The position numbers and the translations under genes were made by a program. Source: Nocardioides zhouii (lineage in GTDB: Bacteria; Actinomycetota; Actinomycetes; Propionibacteriales; Nocardioidaceae). From it: a stretch of 64,000 nt of DNA. The DNA is taken from the NCBI RefSeq assembly GCF_004137345.1, contig NZ_SDWV01000011.1:62001-126000 (forward strand), written 5' to 3'. Under the pieces are notes generated by a model. The model saw nothing but the letters and a program-made list of their open reading frames with translations. It was not told where the DNA came from and did no database searches. Shown here in pieces: positions 15,884 to 24,380 of the stretch (positions are counted from its first letter, which is position 1; each line of letters opens with the position of its first letter).

Positions 15884-16735
15884 ATGAGCGACGAACTCCC
15901 CGAGACCCCGGCCACGGTCGACCGTGCACGGTCGTTCGGGGCCGTCGCCGAGGCGTACGACCGTGGCCGCCCGGCGTACCCGGCCGAGGCCGTCGCCTGG
16001 CTGACCGGCGGTGAGGCCAAGGTCGTCCTCGAGCTCGGCGCCGGCACGGGCAAGCTGACCCGCCAGCTCGTCGACGCGGGCCACGCAGTGTTCGCGACCG
16101 ACCCCGACGAGGCGATGCTCGAGGTGCTGCGCGAGCGGGTGCCGGAGGTCAGCGCCAGGACCGCGACCGCCGAGGACATCCCGGCCAACGACCGCTCGGT
16201 CGACGTGGTCGTGGTGGCGCAGGCGTTCCACTGGTTCGACCACGAGGTCGCCCTCCCGGAGATCGCGCGCGTGCTCAAGCCCGGCGGCCACGTCGCGCTG
16301 GTGTGGAACAGCCGCGACGAGCGGATCCCGTGGGTGCGCAAGATGGGCGACCTCCTCGGCCGGCAGGACCTCGACACCAGCTCGGCGCAGCAGCTCGTGC
16401 AGAGCGACCTCTTCGGCTTCATGGAGGAGACGACCTTCAAGCACTGGCAGGAGGTCAACCGCGAGACGGTCATCGACCTGGCGCGCTCGCGGTCCAGCTT
16501 CGCGATGATGGACGACGCCGGACAGCACGAGCACCTCGACGAGGTGCGTGCCTTCTACGCGGACTACGGCCGCGGCATGGACGGCATGCAGATCCCCTAC
16601 GTCACCCGCTGCTACCGAGCCGTCGTGATCGATCGCGACGAGCAGACAACTTCCGACGACGGGGACCCGTCACAGGAGGGACCGGTCGTGAGCGACGGCA
16701 CTGACACGGACATGTTGCTCATCGACTTCCGCTGA
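15884..16735 (+). CDS. class I SAM-dependent methyltransferase
   Basis: A 283-residue methyltransferase with motif I VVLELGAGTGKLT (about 46-58), the acidic end of strand 2 in FATDPDEAML, and the strand-4 motif VVVVAQAFHWFD (about 107-118) followed by EIARVLKPGGHVALVWN, as in UbiE/BioC-like enzymes. The AQAFHWF segment is typical of the trans-aconitate/'Methyltransf_11' group; the acceptor is unknown. The C-terminal 35 residues are acidic and low in complexity. ATG follows TACGGT by 7 nt and also has GGTGAGG upstream. Confidence 0.9.
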   Translation: MSDELPETPATVDRARSFGAVAEAYDRGRPAYPAEAVAWLTGGEAKVVLELGAGTGKLTRQLVDAGHAVFATDPDEAMLEVLRERVPEVSARTATAEDIPANDRSVDVVVVAQAFHWFDHEVALPEIARVLKPGGHVALVWNSRDERIPWVRKMGDLLGRQDLDTSSAQQLVQSDLFGFMEETTFKHWQEVNRETVIDLARSRSSFAMMDDAGQHEHLDEVRAFYADYGRGMDGMQIPYVTRCYRAVVIDRDEQTTSDDGDPSQEGPVVSDGTDTDMLLIDFR

Positions 16736-16755
16736 CTCAGCTCTCTGGGGGAACC

Positions 16756-18117
16756 ATGCGTCGTGCGACGCCACTGACCGCTGCCGGCCTGCTCGGACTG
16801 GCCCTGCTGGCACCGACGTCCGCCGTCAGTGCCGCGGCCGAGACCTGTCGCGGCGAGGCCGCGACAGTCGTGGGGACGACACCCACGGTGACCGGCACTG
16901 AGGGCCGCGACGTCATCGTGACCGGGCGCGCCACCCAGGTGCTCGCGCTCGGTGGTGACGACCTGGTCTGCGTCGTTCCCGACGGCACCAACTACAACGT
17001 GCTCTCTGTCGACGCCGGCGCCGGCAACGACGTCGTCGACACCACCGGGAGCTCGAGCACCTACTACATCGACACGGACCTCGGTGCGGGCGCCGACGTC
17101 CTGGAGGGTGGGGCGGCCAGCGACGCCGTGATCGCGGGCGACCCGTACTTCAGCGCTGCAGACGTCGACACGGTGCGTACGGGCTCGGGCAACGACGCGG
17201 TGACCACCGCCGGCGAATCCGACGTCGTCGACCTCGGGCCCGGCACGGACCGGCTCACGCTCCTGGGCGGGCGCACGGCGCCGGACGGCCTGCTCGCAGG
17301 CGGTGACGGCGAGGACACGCTGAAGACCACCGTCCGCGCCGGCTACGGGGACACCTTCGACCTGGCCGCCGGCGTCTATCGGCACGATGGCGGCGCCACC
17401 ACCGCGCACTTCTCCTCCTTCGAGGGCCTGGAGCTCGACAGCTACAGCGCCGACATCGGCTTCCACGGCACCGAGGGTGCCGACCGCCTCACTGTCAGCG
17501 TCCTGGGCGTCGGTCCGACGACCCTCGCCGCCTTCATGCTCGGCGGGCACGACGACGTCGTCCTGAGCGAGGCCCTCCTGGGCGGCGGCAGCCGCATCGA
17601 CGCCGGCGCCGGCGAGGACCGGCTCGTGGGGGCCCGCTCGTCCGGGAGCCTCGCCCTCGACCTCAAGCAGCAGCAGTTGCGGGTCAACGACGTTCCGTTC
17701 CCTGCCTCCGGTGTCGAGAACGCGTTCCTCATGGCGCCCGACGTCCTGATGGCGGGAGACGCGCAGGACAACACGCTCATCGCCCTCGCCTGCACGACGA
17801 CGATCACCGGCGGCCACGGCGACGACGAGCTCATCTGGGACCCCGACTACTACTTCGAGGCGTACTCCTTCAGCTGCACGAAGTCCGCGGAGATGCGGGG
17901 CGGGCCGGGCAACGACTCCTTCTACGGGAGTCCGGGCAACGACCGCCTCCACGGCGACGGCGACCGCGACACGATCCGCGGCGGCGCGGGCAACGACCGG
18001 ATCCACGGCGGCAGGGGTGCGGACCGGCTCCTCGGGGAGGGCGGCCGCGACACGGCCGACGGCAACGCCGGCCGCGACCGCTGCGTCGCCGAGCGCGAGC
18101 GCCGCTGCGAGCGGTAG
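16756..18117 (+). CDS. secreted RTX-like calcium-binding repeat protein
   Basis: A 453-residue exported protein: signal peptide about 1-28 (MRRATPLTAAG then a hydrophobic core ending AVSAAA), a central beta-rich region with scattered GGDDxV and AGxGNDxV repeats, and about six C-terminal nonapeptide repeats (GGPGNDSFYGS, GSPGNDRLHGD, GGAGNDRIHGG, GGRGADRLLGE) from about residue 380. These RTX repeats fold as a calcium-bound beta roll. No enzymatic domain seen. It ends in RCVAERERRCER with a likely disulfide. GGGGGA lies 6 nt before the ATG. Confidence 0.88.
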   Translation: MRRATPLTAAGLLGLALLAPTSAVSAAAETCRGEAATVVGTTPTVTGTEGRDVIVTGRATQVLALGGDDLVCVVPDGTNYNVLSVDAGAGNDVVDTTGSSSTYYIDTDLGAGADVLEGGAASDAVIAGDPYFSAADVDTVRTGSGNDAVTTAGESDVVDLGPGTDRLTLLGGRTAPDGLLAGGDGEDTLKTTVRAGYGDTFDLAAGVYRHDGGATTAHFSSFEGLELDSYSADIGFHGTEGADRLTVSVLGVGPTTLAAFMLGGHDDVVLSEALLGGGSRIDAGAGEDRLVGARSSGSLALDLKQQQLRVNDVPFPASGVENAFLMAPDVLMAGDAQDNTLIALACTTTITGGHGDDELIWDPDYYFEAYSFSCTKSAEMRGGPGNDSFYGSPGNDRLHGDGDRDTIRGGAGNDRIHGGRGADRLLGEGGRDTADGNAGRDRCVAERERRCER

Positions 18118-18150
18118 CGGCACCGCGACCCGGCACCTAGGGTCTGCTGC

Positions 18151-19281
18151 GTGGCGAGATGGCGGTGGCGGCGTACGTCCTTGGGCGGCGAGGCCGACCG
18201 CGCCGCCTTCCGCGCGCTGCACAACGCCTCGCTCGCCAGCCCGGCCCTGCGCGAGGGCCTGACGAGCTCGAGCGCCGAGCGGTCCGTACGCCACCTGCGC
18301 GCGCTTCTCGGCACGCCGGCCGCCGGCCTCGGTGACACCAGCGGCCTGCTCGCGTGGGACGGCGTCGGTGGCCACCACCAGAGCCAGCTCGCGGGCACGA
18401 TCAGCCAGGTCGCGGAGACGGGTCGCACGATGATCGTCGACGAGCGCACGCTGGTCTGCGACGCCAGCGGCTGCCAGGTCACGCAGGCAATCGTCAGCCC
18501 GCTCGTCGTCGAGGACACGCTCGTCGGGGCGCTCGTCGTCGGCACGCCGCACACCACCGGCGGGCTCGTCCGCGCGGCCGACGAGGTCGCGTCGTGGGTC
18601 AGCGGCCAGCTCGAGCTGGCCGAGCTCGACCTCTCGAGGAACCGGCTGATGGAGGCCGAGGTGCGGGCGCTGCGGGCTCAGATCAGTCCGCACTTCGTCT
18701 ACAACTCGCTCGGCGCGATCGCCAGCTTCGTGCGTACGGACCCCGACCGCGCCCGCGAGCTGCTGCTGGAGTTCGCCGACTTCACGCGCTACTCCTTCCG
18801 CCGTCACGGGGAGTACACGACGCTCGCCGAGGAGCTGCGCTCCGTCGAGCGCTACCTCCTGCTCGAGCAGGCACGGTTCGGCGAGCGGCTCCAGGTGACG
18901 CTGCAGGTCGCGCCCGAGGTGCTACCCGTGGCGGTGCCGTTCCTCTGCATCCAGCCGCTCGTCGAGAACGCCGTACGCCACGGGCTCGAGGCCAGCGCCG
19001 ACAAGGAGGACGGCGTCGGCCGGCTGTCGATCACCGCGCGCGACCTCGACCAGGAGTGCGTCATCGAGGTCGAGGACGACGGCACCGGCGAGGACCCCGA
19101 GCGGGTCCGCCAGGCGCTGGCCGGCGACGCGTCGATGGACTCGGTCGGGCTCGGCAATGTCGATGCGCGGCTGCGCAACGCCTACGGCGACGACTACGGT
19201 CTGGTGGTCGAGACCGCACCCGGCGCCGGCACCAAGGTCATCGTGCGGGTGCCGAAGTTCGCCCCGGGAGTCCAGGTATGA
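18151..19281 (+). CDS. LytS/BtsS-type sensor histidine kinase
   Basis: A 376-residue kinase without membrane segments: an N-terminal GAF-like domain (about 40-150, with the pair of cysteines in VCDASGCQV at about 111-116), then the His_kinase domain with phosphoacceptor in QISPHFVYNSL (about H180) and a HATPase_c domain (PLVENAVRHG; DDGTG; GLGNVDARL). GTG is 7 nt after TAGGGT (18138-18143). It heads a four-gene run with its LytTR regulator, a small membrane protein and a symporter. In enterobacteria BtsS/YpdA relatives sense pyruvate and control carboxylate transporters; a similar job here is inference. Confidence 0.92.
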   Translation: MARWRWRRTSLGGEADRAAFRALHNASLASPALREGLTSSSAERSVRHLRALLGTPAAGLGDTSGLLAWDGVGGHHQSQLAGTISQVAETGRTMIVDERTLVCDASGCQVTQAIVSPLVVEDTLVGALVVGTPHTTGGLVRAADEVASWVSGQLELAELDLSRNRLMEAEVRALRAQISPHFVYNSLGAIASFVRTDPDRARELLLEFADFTRYSFRRHGEYTTLAEELRSVERYLLLEQARFGERLQVTLQVAPEVLPVAVPFLCIQPLVENAVRHGLEASADKEDGVGRLSITARDLDQECVIEVEDDGTGEDPERVRQALAGDASMDSVGLGNVDARLRNAYGDDYGLVVETAPGAGTKVIVRVPKFAPGVQV

Positions 19282-19997
19282 ACCCCTTACGCGTCCTCGT
19301 CATCGACGACGAGCGCCCCGCCCTCGACGAGCTGACCTTCCTGCTCGGCCGCGACCCGCGCATCGGCGAGGTGATGGGCAGCGACTCCGCCACCGAGGCG
19401 CTGCGGGTGCTGCAGGCCGAGGACGTCGACGCGGTCTTCCTCGACATCCAGATGCCCGGCCTGACCGGCCTCGACCTCGCGCAGGTCCTGTCGCGCTTCA
19501 AGTCCCCGCCGCCGGTGGTCTTCGTGACCGCGCACGAGGAGCACGCCGTGGCCGCCTTCGAGCTGCGCGCGGTCGACTACGTCCTCAAGCCGGTGCGCGA
19601 GGAGCGCCTCGCCGAGGCCGTACGCCGGGTGGTCGAGGCCGGCGGCCCGTCGCCGTCCGGTGACGTGCAGATCCCGGTCGAGCGCGGCGGCGTCACCCGT
19701 TTCATCAACCGCTCCGAGATCACCCATGTCGAGGCGCAGGGCGACTACGCCCGGCTGCACACCGCGGAGGGCTCACACCTGGTGCGGACTCCCCTGTCGT
19801 CGCTCGCCGAGCAGTGGGCGGCGGCCGGCTTCGTGCGGATCCACCGCTCGGTCCTCGTCGCCCTCCCCCACGTCAAGGAGGTGCGCAGCGAGGCCGGTCG
19901 GGTGAGCGTCGTCATCGGCGGCACCGAGCTGCCGGTCAGCCGGAGGCACACCCGCGAGCTGCGCTCGGTCCTGGTGCGGCGCGAGCCGCCGTCGTGA
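19278..19997 (+). CDS. LytTR-family response regulator
   Basis: A 239-residue regulator. Receiver domain (about 1-120) with acidic pocket VIDDERPALDE, phosphoacceptor D55 in FLDIQMPGLTG and K in YVLKPVREERL; LytTR DNA-binding domain (about 138-235) with ITHVEAQGDYARLHT, FVRIHRSVLVAL and LPVSRRHTRELR. Overlaps the kinase by 4 nt (ATGA) and the next gene by 4 nt (GTGA). It most likely regulates the symporter genes of its own run. Confidence 0.95.
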   Translation: MNPLRVLVIDDERPALDELTFLLGRDPRIGEVMGSDSATEALRVLQAEDVDAVFLDIQMPGLTGLDLAQVLSRFKSPPPVVFVTAHEEHAVAAFELRAVDYVLKPVREERLAEAVRRVVEAGGPSPSGDVQIPVERGGVTRFINRSEITHVEAQGDYARLHTAEGSHLVRTPLSSLAEQWAAAGFVRIHRSVLVALPHVKEVRSEAGRVSVVIGGTELPVSRRHTRELRSVLVRREPPS

Positions 19998-20386
19998 GCG
20001 ACCAGCCGCCGCCCCGCGTCCGGGTGACCGGACCGCCTCGGCGTCGCGCCGACGTCGTACGCCCTGCCGGGACGCGCGAGATCGACGCCGAGACCGCGCT
20101 GGGCGAGGTCTTCATGCGCTCGCTGCTGCGCGAGCAGCTGGTGCTCGCTCTGCAGGTGCTCGCGGCACTGGCCCTGACGGTCGGGCTGCTGCCGCTGCTG
20201 TTCCACCTCGTCCCGTCGCTCGGCGCCGTGCGCGTCGGGCCGGTGCCGCTGGCGTGGCTGCTGCTCGGGGTGTTTACCTATCCGTGGCTGGTCCTGCTCG
20301 GCTGGCTCTACATCCGCCGCGTCGAGAGCAACGAGCGCGACTTCGCCGACCTCGTCACGACGGTGCTGCCGGAGGACGAGATATGA
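19994..20386 (+). CDS. small membrane partner of sodium:solute symporter
   Basis: A 130-residue protein with a 45-residue basic N-terminus rich in Pro/Arg and two membrane segments (about 50-74 and 84-108), ending EDEI. It takes the place that DUF485 proteins hold beside ActP-type symporters, but clear DUF485 signatures are not visible. GTG at 19994 overlaps the regulator stop and the ORF overlaps the symporter start (ATGA), so all are co-translated. Confidence 0.8.
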   Translation: MSDQPPPRVRVTGPPRRRADVVRPAGTREIDAETALGEVFMRSLLREQLVLALQVLAALALTVGLLPLLFHLVPSLGAVRVGPVPLAWLLLGVFTYPWLVLLGWLYIRRVESNERDFADLVTTVLPEDEI

Positions 20387-21897
20387 ACACCGACGTCGTC
20401 CCGGGCGTCGTCGCGGTGGTGCTGGTCTCGATCGCCACGCTGGCGATCGGCACCTTCGGGCTGCGGATCTCGCGCACCACGAGCGACTTCCTCGTCGCCT
20501 CGCGGACGGTGCGGCCGCGGCTCAACGCCAGCGCGATCGGTGGGGAGTACCTCTCCGCCGCGTCCTTCCTCGGCGTCGCCGGGCTGCTGCTGACGTTCGG
20601 CGCGGAGATGCTCTGGTACCCCGTCGGCTGGACCGCCGGTTACCTCGTCCTGCTGGTGCTCGTCGCCGCGCCGCTGCGGCGGTCGGGGGCGTACACGCTG
20701 CCCGACTTCGCCGAGGCACGACTCGGCTCGCGCGGCGTGCGCAAGCTCTGCTCGGTGCTCGTCGTGGCGATCGGGTGGCTCTACCTGCTGCCGCAGTTCC
20801 AGGGCGCCGGCGTCACGTTGCGCGCCACGATCGGCGCCCCGCAGTGGGCCGGCTCGCTCGTGGTCGCGCTGGTGGTGCTGGCGTCGGTGAGCCCCGGCGG
20901 GATGCGGTCGATCACCTTCGTGCAGGCCTTCCAGTACTGGCTGAAGCTCACCGCGCTCCTCATCCCGGTCTTCATCCTGCTGGCCGTCTGGATGGCCGAC
21001 GGCGCCACCGACCCGGCCGCCGCAGCGCCCGCGTCGTGGTCGATCCCCCTGGCGACGCCCGGCGGCGGCATCGGGCTCTACACGACGTACTCCCTCATCG
21101 TCGCGACGTTCCTCGGCACGATGGGCCTGCCGCACGTGGTCGTGCGGTTCTACACCAACCCCGATGGCCGCGCTGCCCGTCGTACGACGCTCGCCGTGCT
21201 CGGGCTGCTGGGCATCTTCTACGTCCTGCCACCCGTGTACGGCGCGCTCGGCCGCATCTACGCCCCCGACCTCGTCGCCAGCCGGTCGGACGTGCTCGTG
21301 CTCGAGCTGCCGTCGCTGATGGTGGGCGGCGTGCTCGGCGCGTTCCTCACCGGGCTGGTGACCGCCGGCGCCTTCGCGGCCTTCCTCTCGACCAGCTCGG
21401 GGCTGACGATCGCCGTCGCGGGGGTGCTTTCCCAGGACGTGACCGGCCGGCGCTGGGGCACCCGCCGGCTCGGCGGCGTCGCTGCCTTCCGCGTCGCGGC
21501 GGTCATCGCCGTCGTCGTACCGCTGCTGATGTCACTGCCGGCCCAGGACGTTGCAGTGGCCCGCACCGTCGGGCTCGCGTTCGCGGTCACTGCGTCAACG
21601 TTCGCGCCCCTGCTGATGCTCGGCATCTGGTGGCGCGGGCTGACGCCGACCGGCGCGGTGGCAGGGCTGCTGGTCGGTGGCCTGGGCTCCGGCGCTGCCG
21701 TCGCCTGGACGCTGGGCACGTCGTCGGCCTCCGGCTGGACCGCCGCCCTGCTGGGCCAGCCCGCTGCCTGGTCGGTCCCGGCGTCGTTCCTGACGATGGT
21801 CGTCGTCTCCCGCCTCACCGCGGCCTCGGTCCCCGCCCACGCCGGCCGCTTCATGGTCCGCCTCCACACCCCCGAGGCCGTCGACCTCCAGCGGTGA
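20383..21897 (+). CDS. sodium:solute symporter, monocarboxylate/acetate type
   Basis: A 504-residue, about 13-segment member of the SSS family, ActP/MctC branch: N-terminal TSDFLVASRTVRP, the characteristic GGEYLSAASFLGVAGL (about 46-61), GWTAGYL and, in the middle, MGLPHVVVRFYTNPDGRAAR. It would take up a short monocarboxylate such as acetate or pyruvate with sodium or protons. A second, closer ActP homologue is at 49368, next to acetyl-CoA synthetase, so this copy probably serves a different substrate sensed by the LytS-type kinase. Confidence 0.92.
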   Translation: MNTDVVPGVVAVVLVSIATLAIGTFGLRISRTTSDFLVASRTVRPRLNASAIGGEYLSAASFLGVAGLLLTFGAEMLWYPVGWTAGYLVLLVLVAAPLRRSGAYTLPDFAEARLGSRGVRKLCSVLVVAIGWLYLLPQFQGAGVTLRATIGAPQWAGSLVVALVVLASVSPGGMRSITFVQAFQYWLKLTALLIPVFILLAVWMADGATDPAAAAPASWSIPLATPGGGIGLYTTYSLIVATFLGTMGLPHVVVRFYTNPDGRAARRTTLAVLGLLGIFYVLPPVYGALGRIYAPDLVASRSDVLVLELPSLMVGGVLGAFLTGLVTAGAFAAFLSTSSGLTIAVAGVLSQDVTGRRWGTRRLGGVAAFRVAAVIAVVVPLLMSLPAQDVAVARTVGLAFAVTASTFAPLLMLGIWWRGLTPTGAVAGLLVGGLGSGAAVAWTLGTSSASGWTAALLGQPAAWSVPASFLTMVVVSRLTAASVPAHAGRFMVRLHTPEAVDLQR

Positions 21898-22060
21898 CAA
21901 CCATGGGGTGGTCTCGTATCGAGACCCAGCCCACTGTGCGGTGATCCTGACGTGCCATCCGCACCACAGACACCGCACTATCAGTTCATGTCGAGCGACA
22001 CCGTGAGCTTCCGGCTCTGGCCGCGTACGCCGCTGGCTGTGATGCCGACCCGCACACCAT

Positions 22061-22129
22061 GAAGGCAGTTCGCGCCTCAGCCGGGGATCCGCACGCTCAA
22101 CGACCGACCTCTGGCCGCCAACTGCCTTC
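22061..22129. terminator. long-range inverted repeat in the gap after the symporter
   Basis: GAAGGCAGTT (22061-22070) pairs perfectly with AACTGCCTTC (22120-22129); GCG/CGC pairs continue the stem after one mismatch. It lies in the 296-nt gap 21898-22193 between convergent genes. The gap also has a short palindrome GGTCTCGTATCGAGACC at about 21911-21927. No gene is visible in it. Confidence 0.45.
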
Positions 22130-22193
22130 CTGGTGTCCCGGGCCGCGCTAGCCGGGGTCGATGGTGAGGTGTCGAGGCTGAGGTTCACCCGAC

Positions 22194-22979
22194 CTACTCG
22201 AGCCCCTCGAACACGTCCCCCAGCGTGGCCGCACCCGGCTCGCGCGGCGGCCAGGCGATGACGTGCCACTCGCGGGTGACGATGCGTTCCCAGCGGGCCA
22301 CGTCGTCCGCGTCGTCGATGAAGACGTGGTGCTGGCTGCGGTGTTCTCGCAACCCGGCCACGATGCGGCTCGCCACCGGACGGCAGTCGACGGCGACCCC
22401 GATCTCCGCGTCCGGGACGCCACGCATGTGGTAGGTCGCCGTCGGGTCGAACACCCACCGCCCCTGGGCGGCGCGCTGCTCGTTCCACCGGGAGAAGGCC
22501 GACTCGGGGACGGCGCCGTGCAGCAGGCGTCGGAAGGCGGTGCCGCTCGACGAGGCCGCCCGCGCGAACGCCGCGTCGGTCGCGGCGCCGATCGCGATGT
22601 GGTCGGGATGGCCGAAGATCCCGTCGGGGCCGAAGGTGAACACGACGGTCGGCTGCTCCTCCTCGAGGACCGACCACACCGCCTCGACCAGCTCGTCGAA
22701 GGGCACCCGGCCGACCTCGCCGTCGGGATACCCGAGCCACACGTGGCGGTCCGGCGCGCGACCCACTGCGCGCCACCCCGCCTCGTCCTCAGCGCGGCGT
22801 ACGGCCCCGAGCGTCTCGGGAGTCGCCGGGAAGCCGGGACGGATGTCGCCACCCTCGCCGTCCGTGGCATGGACGAGCACGAAGCGGAACTCCTCGTCGT
22901 CCAGGTGCAGCGCTACGGTCCCCGCGATGCCGTAAGCATCGTCGTCCGGGTGGGCGACCACGACGGCCAGGGTCAGCAC
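22194..22979 (-). CDS. PIG-L family N-deacetylase
   Basis: A 261-residue zinc-dependent deacetylase of the PIG-L/MshB/LmbE family. AHPDDDAYG (9-17) gives the zinc ligands His and Asp plus the catalytic Asp; GIFGHPDHIAIG (about 122-133) gives the third ligand His. MshB and Mca of mycothiol metabolism belong here, but MshB proteins are about 300 residues, so the substrate is left open. Starts inside the tail of the VOC gene upstream. Confidence 0.9.
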   Translation of the reverse strand: MLTLAVVVAHPDDDAYGIAGTVALHLDDEEFRFVLVHATDGEGGDIRPGFPATPETLGAVRRAEDEAGWRAVGRAPDRHVWLGYPDGEVGRVPFDELVEAVWSVLEEEQPTVVFTFGPDGIFGHPDHIAIGAATDAAFARAASSSGTAFRRLLHGAVPESAFSRWNEQRAAQGRWVFDPTATYHMRGVPDAEIGVAVDCRPVASRIVAGLREHRSQHHVFIDDADDVARWERIVTREWHVIAWPPREPGAATLGDVFEGLE

Positions 22980-23647
22980 GCGGCCACCGTCGCTACCCGG
23001 CCCGCAGGACGAGCTCGTTGCCGTCCCGGGTCCGCCATCTCGACCTGGTCGCCCCGACGCTCCACCACGGACGCCCCGAGCGACACCAGCCGCTCGACCT
23101 CGGCTCCCAGGTCTGAGGTCGCCAGCACCAGGTGCATCCGGTTGCGCGGAGCGCGCTCGTTGAGCGGCGGCCCACCCCAGGCGATCTTGAACCCACCCCC
23201 CGGCGGCGCGATCGCGGTCTCGCCGTCCTCGTCGTGCACCAGCGGCCAGTCGAGCGCGGCGGCCCAGAACACGCCGACCTCGCGCGTCCCGTCGGCCGCG
23301 AGCTCGCCGAGGAACCCGGTCCCCGCGAGCCAGTTGTTGGTCTCCTCGATGATGCAGAACTCGTTGCCCTCCGGGTCGGCGAGGACCACGTGGTCCTCCT
23401 CGGGCAGCTGCCCGACATCGAGGTGGGTCGCACCGAGCGACACCGCGCGCTCGACGTTCGCATCCTGCGACGCGGTGTAGCTCGTCAGGTGGAAGTGCAT
23501 CTGGTTCAGCCCGGACCTCGGCAGGTCCGCCTTCTCGAAGACCAGCGGCAGCGGCACGTCCGCGTCGCCGAGCAGCTTGCTCCAGAAGAGCGCGAGGGCA
23601 TCGGGGTCCGAGGCGAGGATGGTGAGCGCGTACAGACGAGAGGTCAT
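22973..23647 (-). CDS. two-domain VOC protein, 3' end frameshifted
   Basis: A 224-residue glyoxalase/VOC protein with two beta-alpha-beta-beta-beta halves; WLAGTG follows the DPEGNEFC signature of the first. The second half should end like the first with a DPDGNELVLRAG tail, and that tail is present but in another frame (stop TAG at 22993-22995). One extra G in the run at 23025-23030 shifts it, so the read protein ends MADPGRQRARPAG and runs on into the PIG-L gene. Either a recent mutation or a sequencing error. ATG lies 6 nt after TAGCGT (minus strand). Confidence 0.8.
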   Translation of the reverse strand: MTSRLYALTILASDPDALALFWSKLLGDADVPLPLVFEKADLPRSGLNQMHFHLTSYTASQDANVERAVSLGATHLDVGQLPEEDHVVLADPEGNEFCIIEETNNWLAGTGFLGELAADGTREVGVFWAAALDWPLVHDEDGETAIAPPGGGFKIAWGGPPLNERAPRNRMHLVLATSDLGAEVERLVSLGASVVERRGDQVEMADPGRQRARPAGRVATVAAC

Positions 23648-23656
23648 GCGGCCACG

Positions 23657-24322
23657 CTAGACAGCCGGACCGAGCACCCGCGAACGCATTTCAGCGCCTG
23701 CATCGGTCTGTGCGACGAACTGCGACGTCGTCATGGTCTGACCGAAGAGGTAGCGGAACCTTGCGAGAGCGAACTCGTGCGCATCCTGTGCCGAGAACCC
23801 CTCGAACGACTGCGAGGCGCAGGCGTCCTCCAGGATGACCACCTTGATCCCGGCCATGCTGAGCGCGTCGGACGTCGTCCCTACGCAGATCGGGGTGGTG
23901 AGCCCGCCCATCACGACCGTGTCCCAGCCGTTGTCGGTGAGGATCTCGATCAGGTTGCCGTCCGCCACCGCGGAAAAGCCGGTCTTGCGCATCACGACGT
24001 CATCGGCCCCGACGAGATCAGGATAGAACTCGGCATTGTCGCGACCCGACATCAGCGGGTGGTGGGCCACGACCTCCGGGATGGGCTGACCGTCAGGCCC
24101 CGGATAGTCCTCGGGGTAGTAGATCTCCCGACACAGGACCACGCGGCCACCGGCGGCTCGCCAGGCGGCAGCCGCGGCACGGAAGTTCGCGACCGCGGCG
24201 GGCGCGTCCGGCGTGTGCTCCCACCCGCCGTCGCTGAAGCCCTGCTGCAGGTCGACGCCGAGCAGGACCGTGTGGTCGGGCCCGAGGTCGTACGGCTCCT
24301 CGACACGAGGGTTGTTGCCCAT
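23657..24322 (-). CDS. isochorismatase-family cysteine hydrolase
   Basis: A 221-residue hydrolase with the full Asp-Lys-Cys triad: D24 in LGVDLQQGF, K113 in VMRKTGFSA and C146 in GLTTPICVGTT, the last preceded by the usual cis-peptide segment. The family includes nicotinamidase, N-carbamoylsarcosine amidase and true isochorismatase; the partner genes give no clue to which. An SD-like GGGAG lies 5 nt before the ATG. It precedes the VOC and PIG-L genes on the same strand, 9 nt from the VOC start region, but VOC has its own -10 box. Confidence 0.88.
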   Translation of the reverse strand: MGNNPRVEEPYDLGPDHTVLLGVDLQQGFSDGGWEHTPDAPAAVANFRAAAAAWRAAGGRVVLCREIYYPEDYPGPDGQPIPEVVAHHPLMSGRDNAEFYPDLVGADDVVMRKTGFSAVADGNLIEILTDNGWDTVVMGGLTTPICVGTTSDALSMAGIKVVILEDACASQSFEGFSAQDAHEFALARFRYLFGQTMTTSQFVAQTDAGAEMRSRVLGPAV

Positions 24323-24380
24323 CTCGACTCCCGGCGCTCGGCGTGGGTGCTACGGCTCGGCACCATCTAACTCTGCCGGG

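Noticed and set aside
16612..18807. 731-codon minus-strand frame across the methyltransferase, RTX-like and LytS-type genes
   Set aside because: It covers three well-supported genes of the opposite strand and shows no motif.
21595..22776. 393-codon minus-strand frame covering the 21.9-22.2 kb gap
   Set aside because: It overlaps both the symporter and the PIG-L gene and has no protein motif; the gap is better explained as a terminator region.
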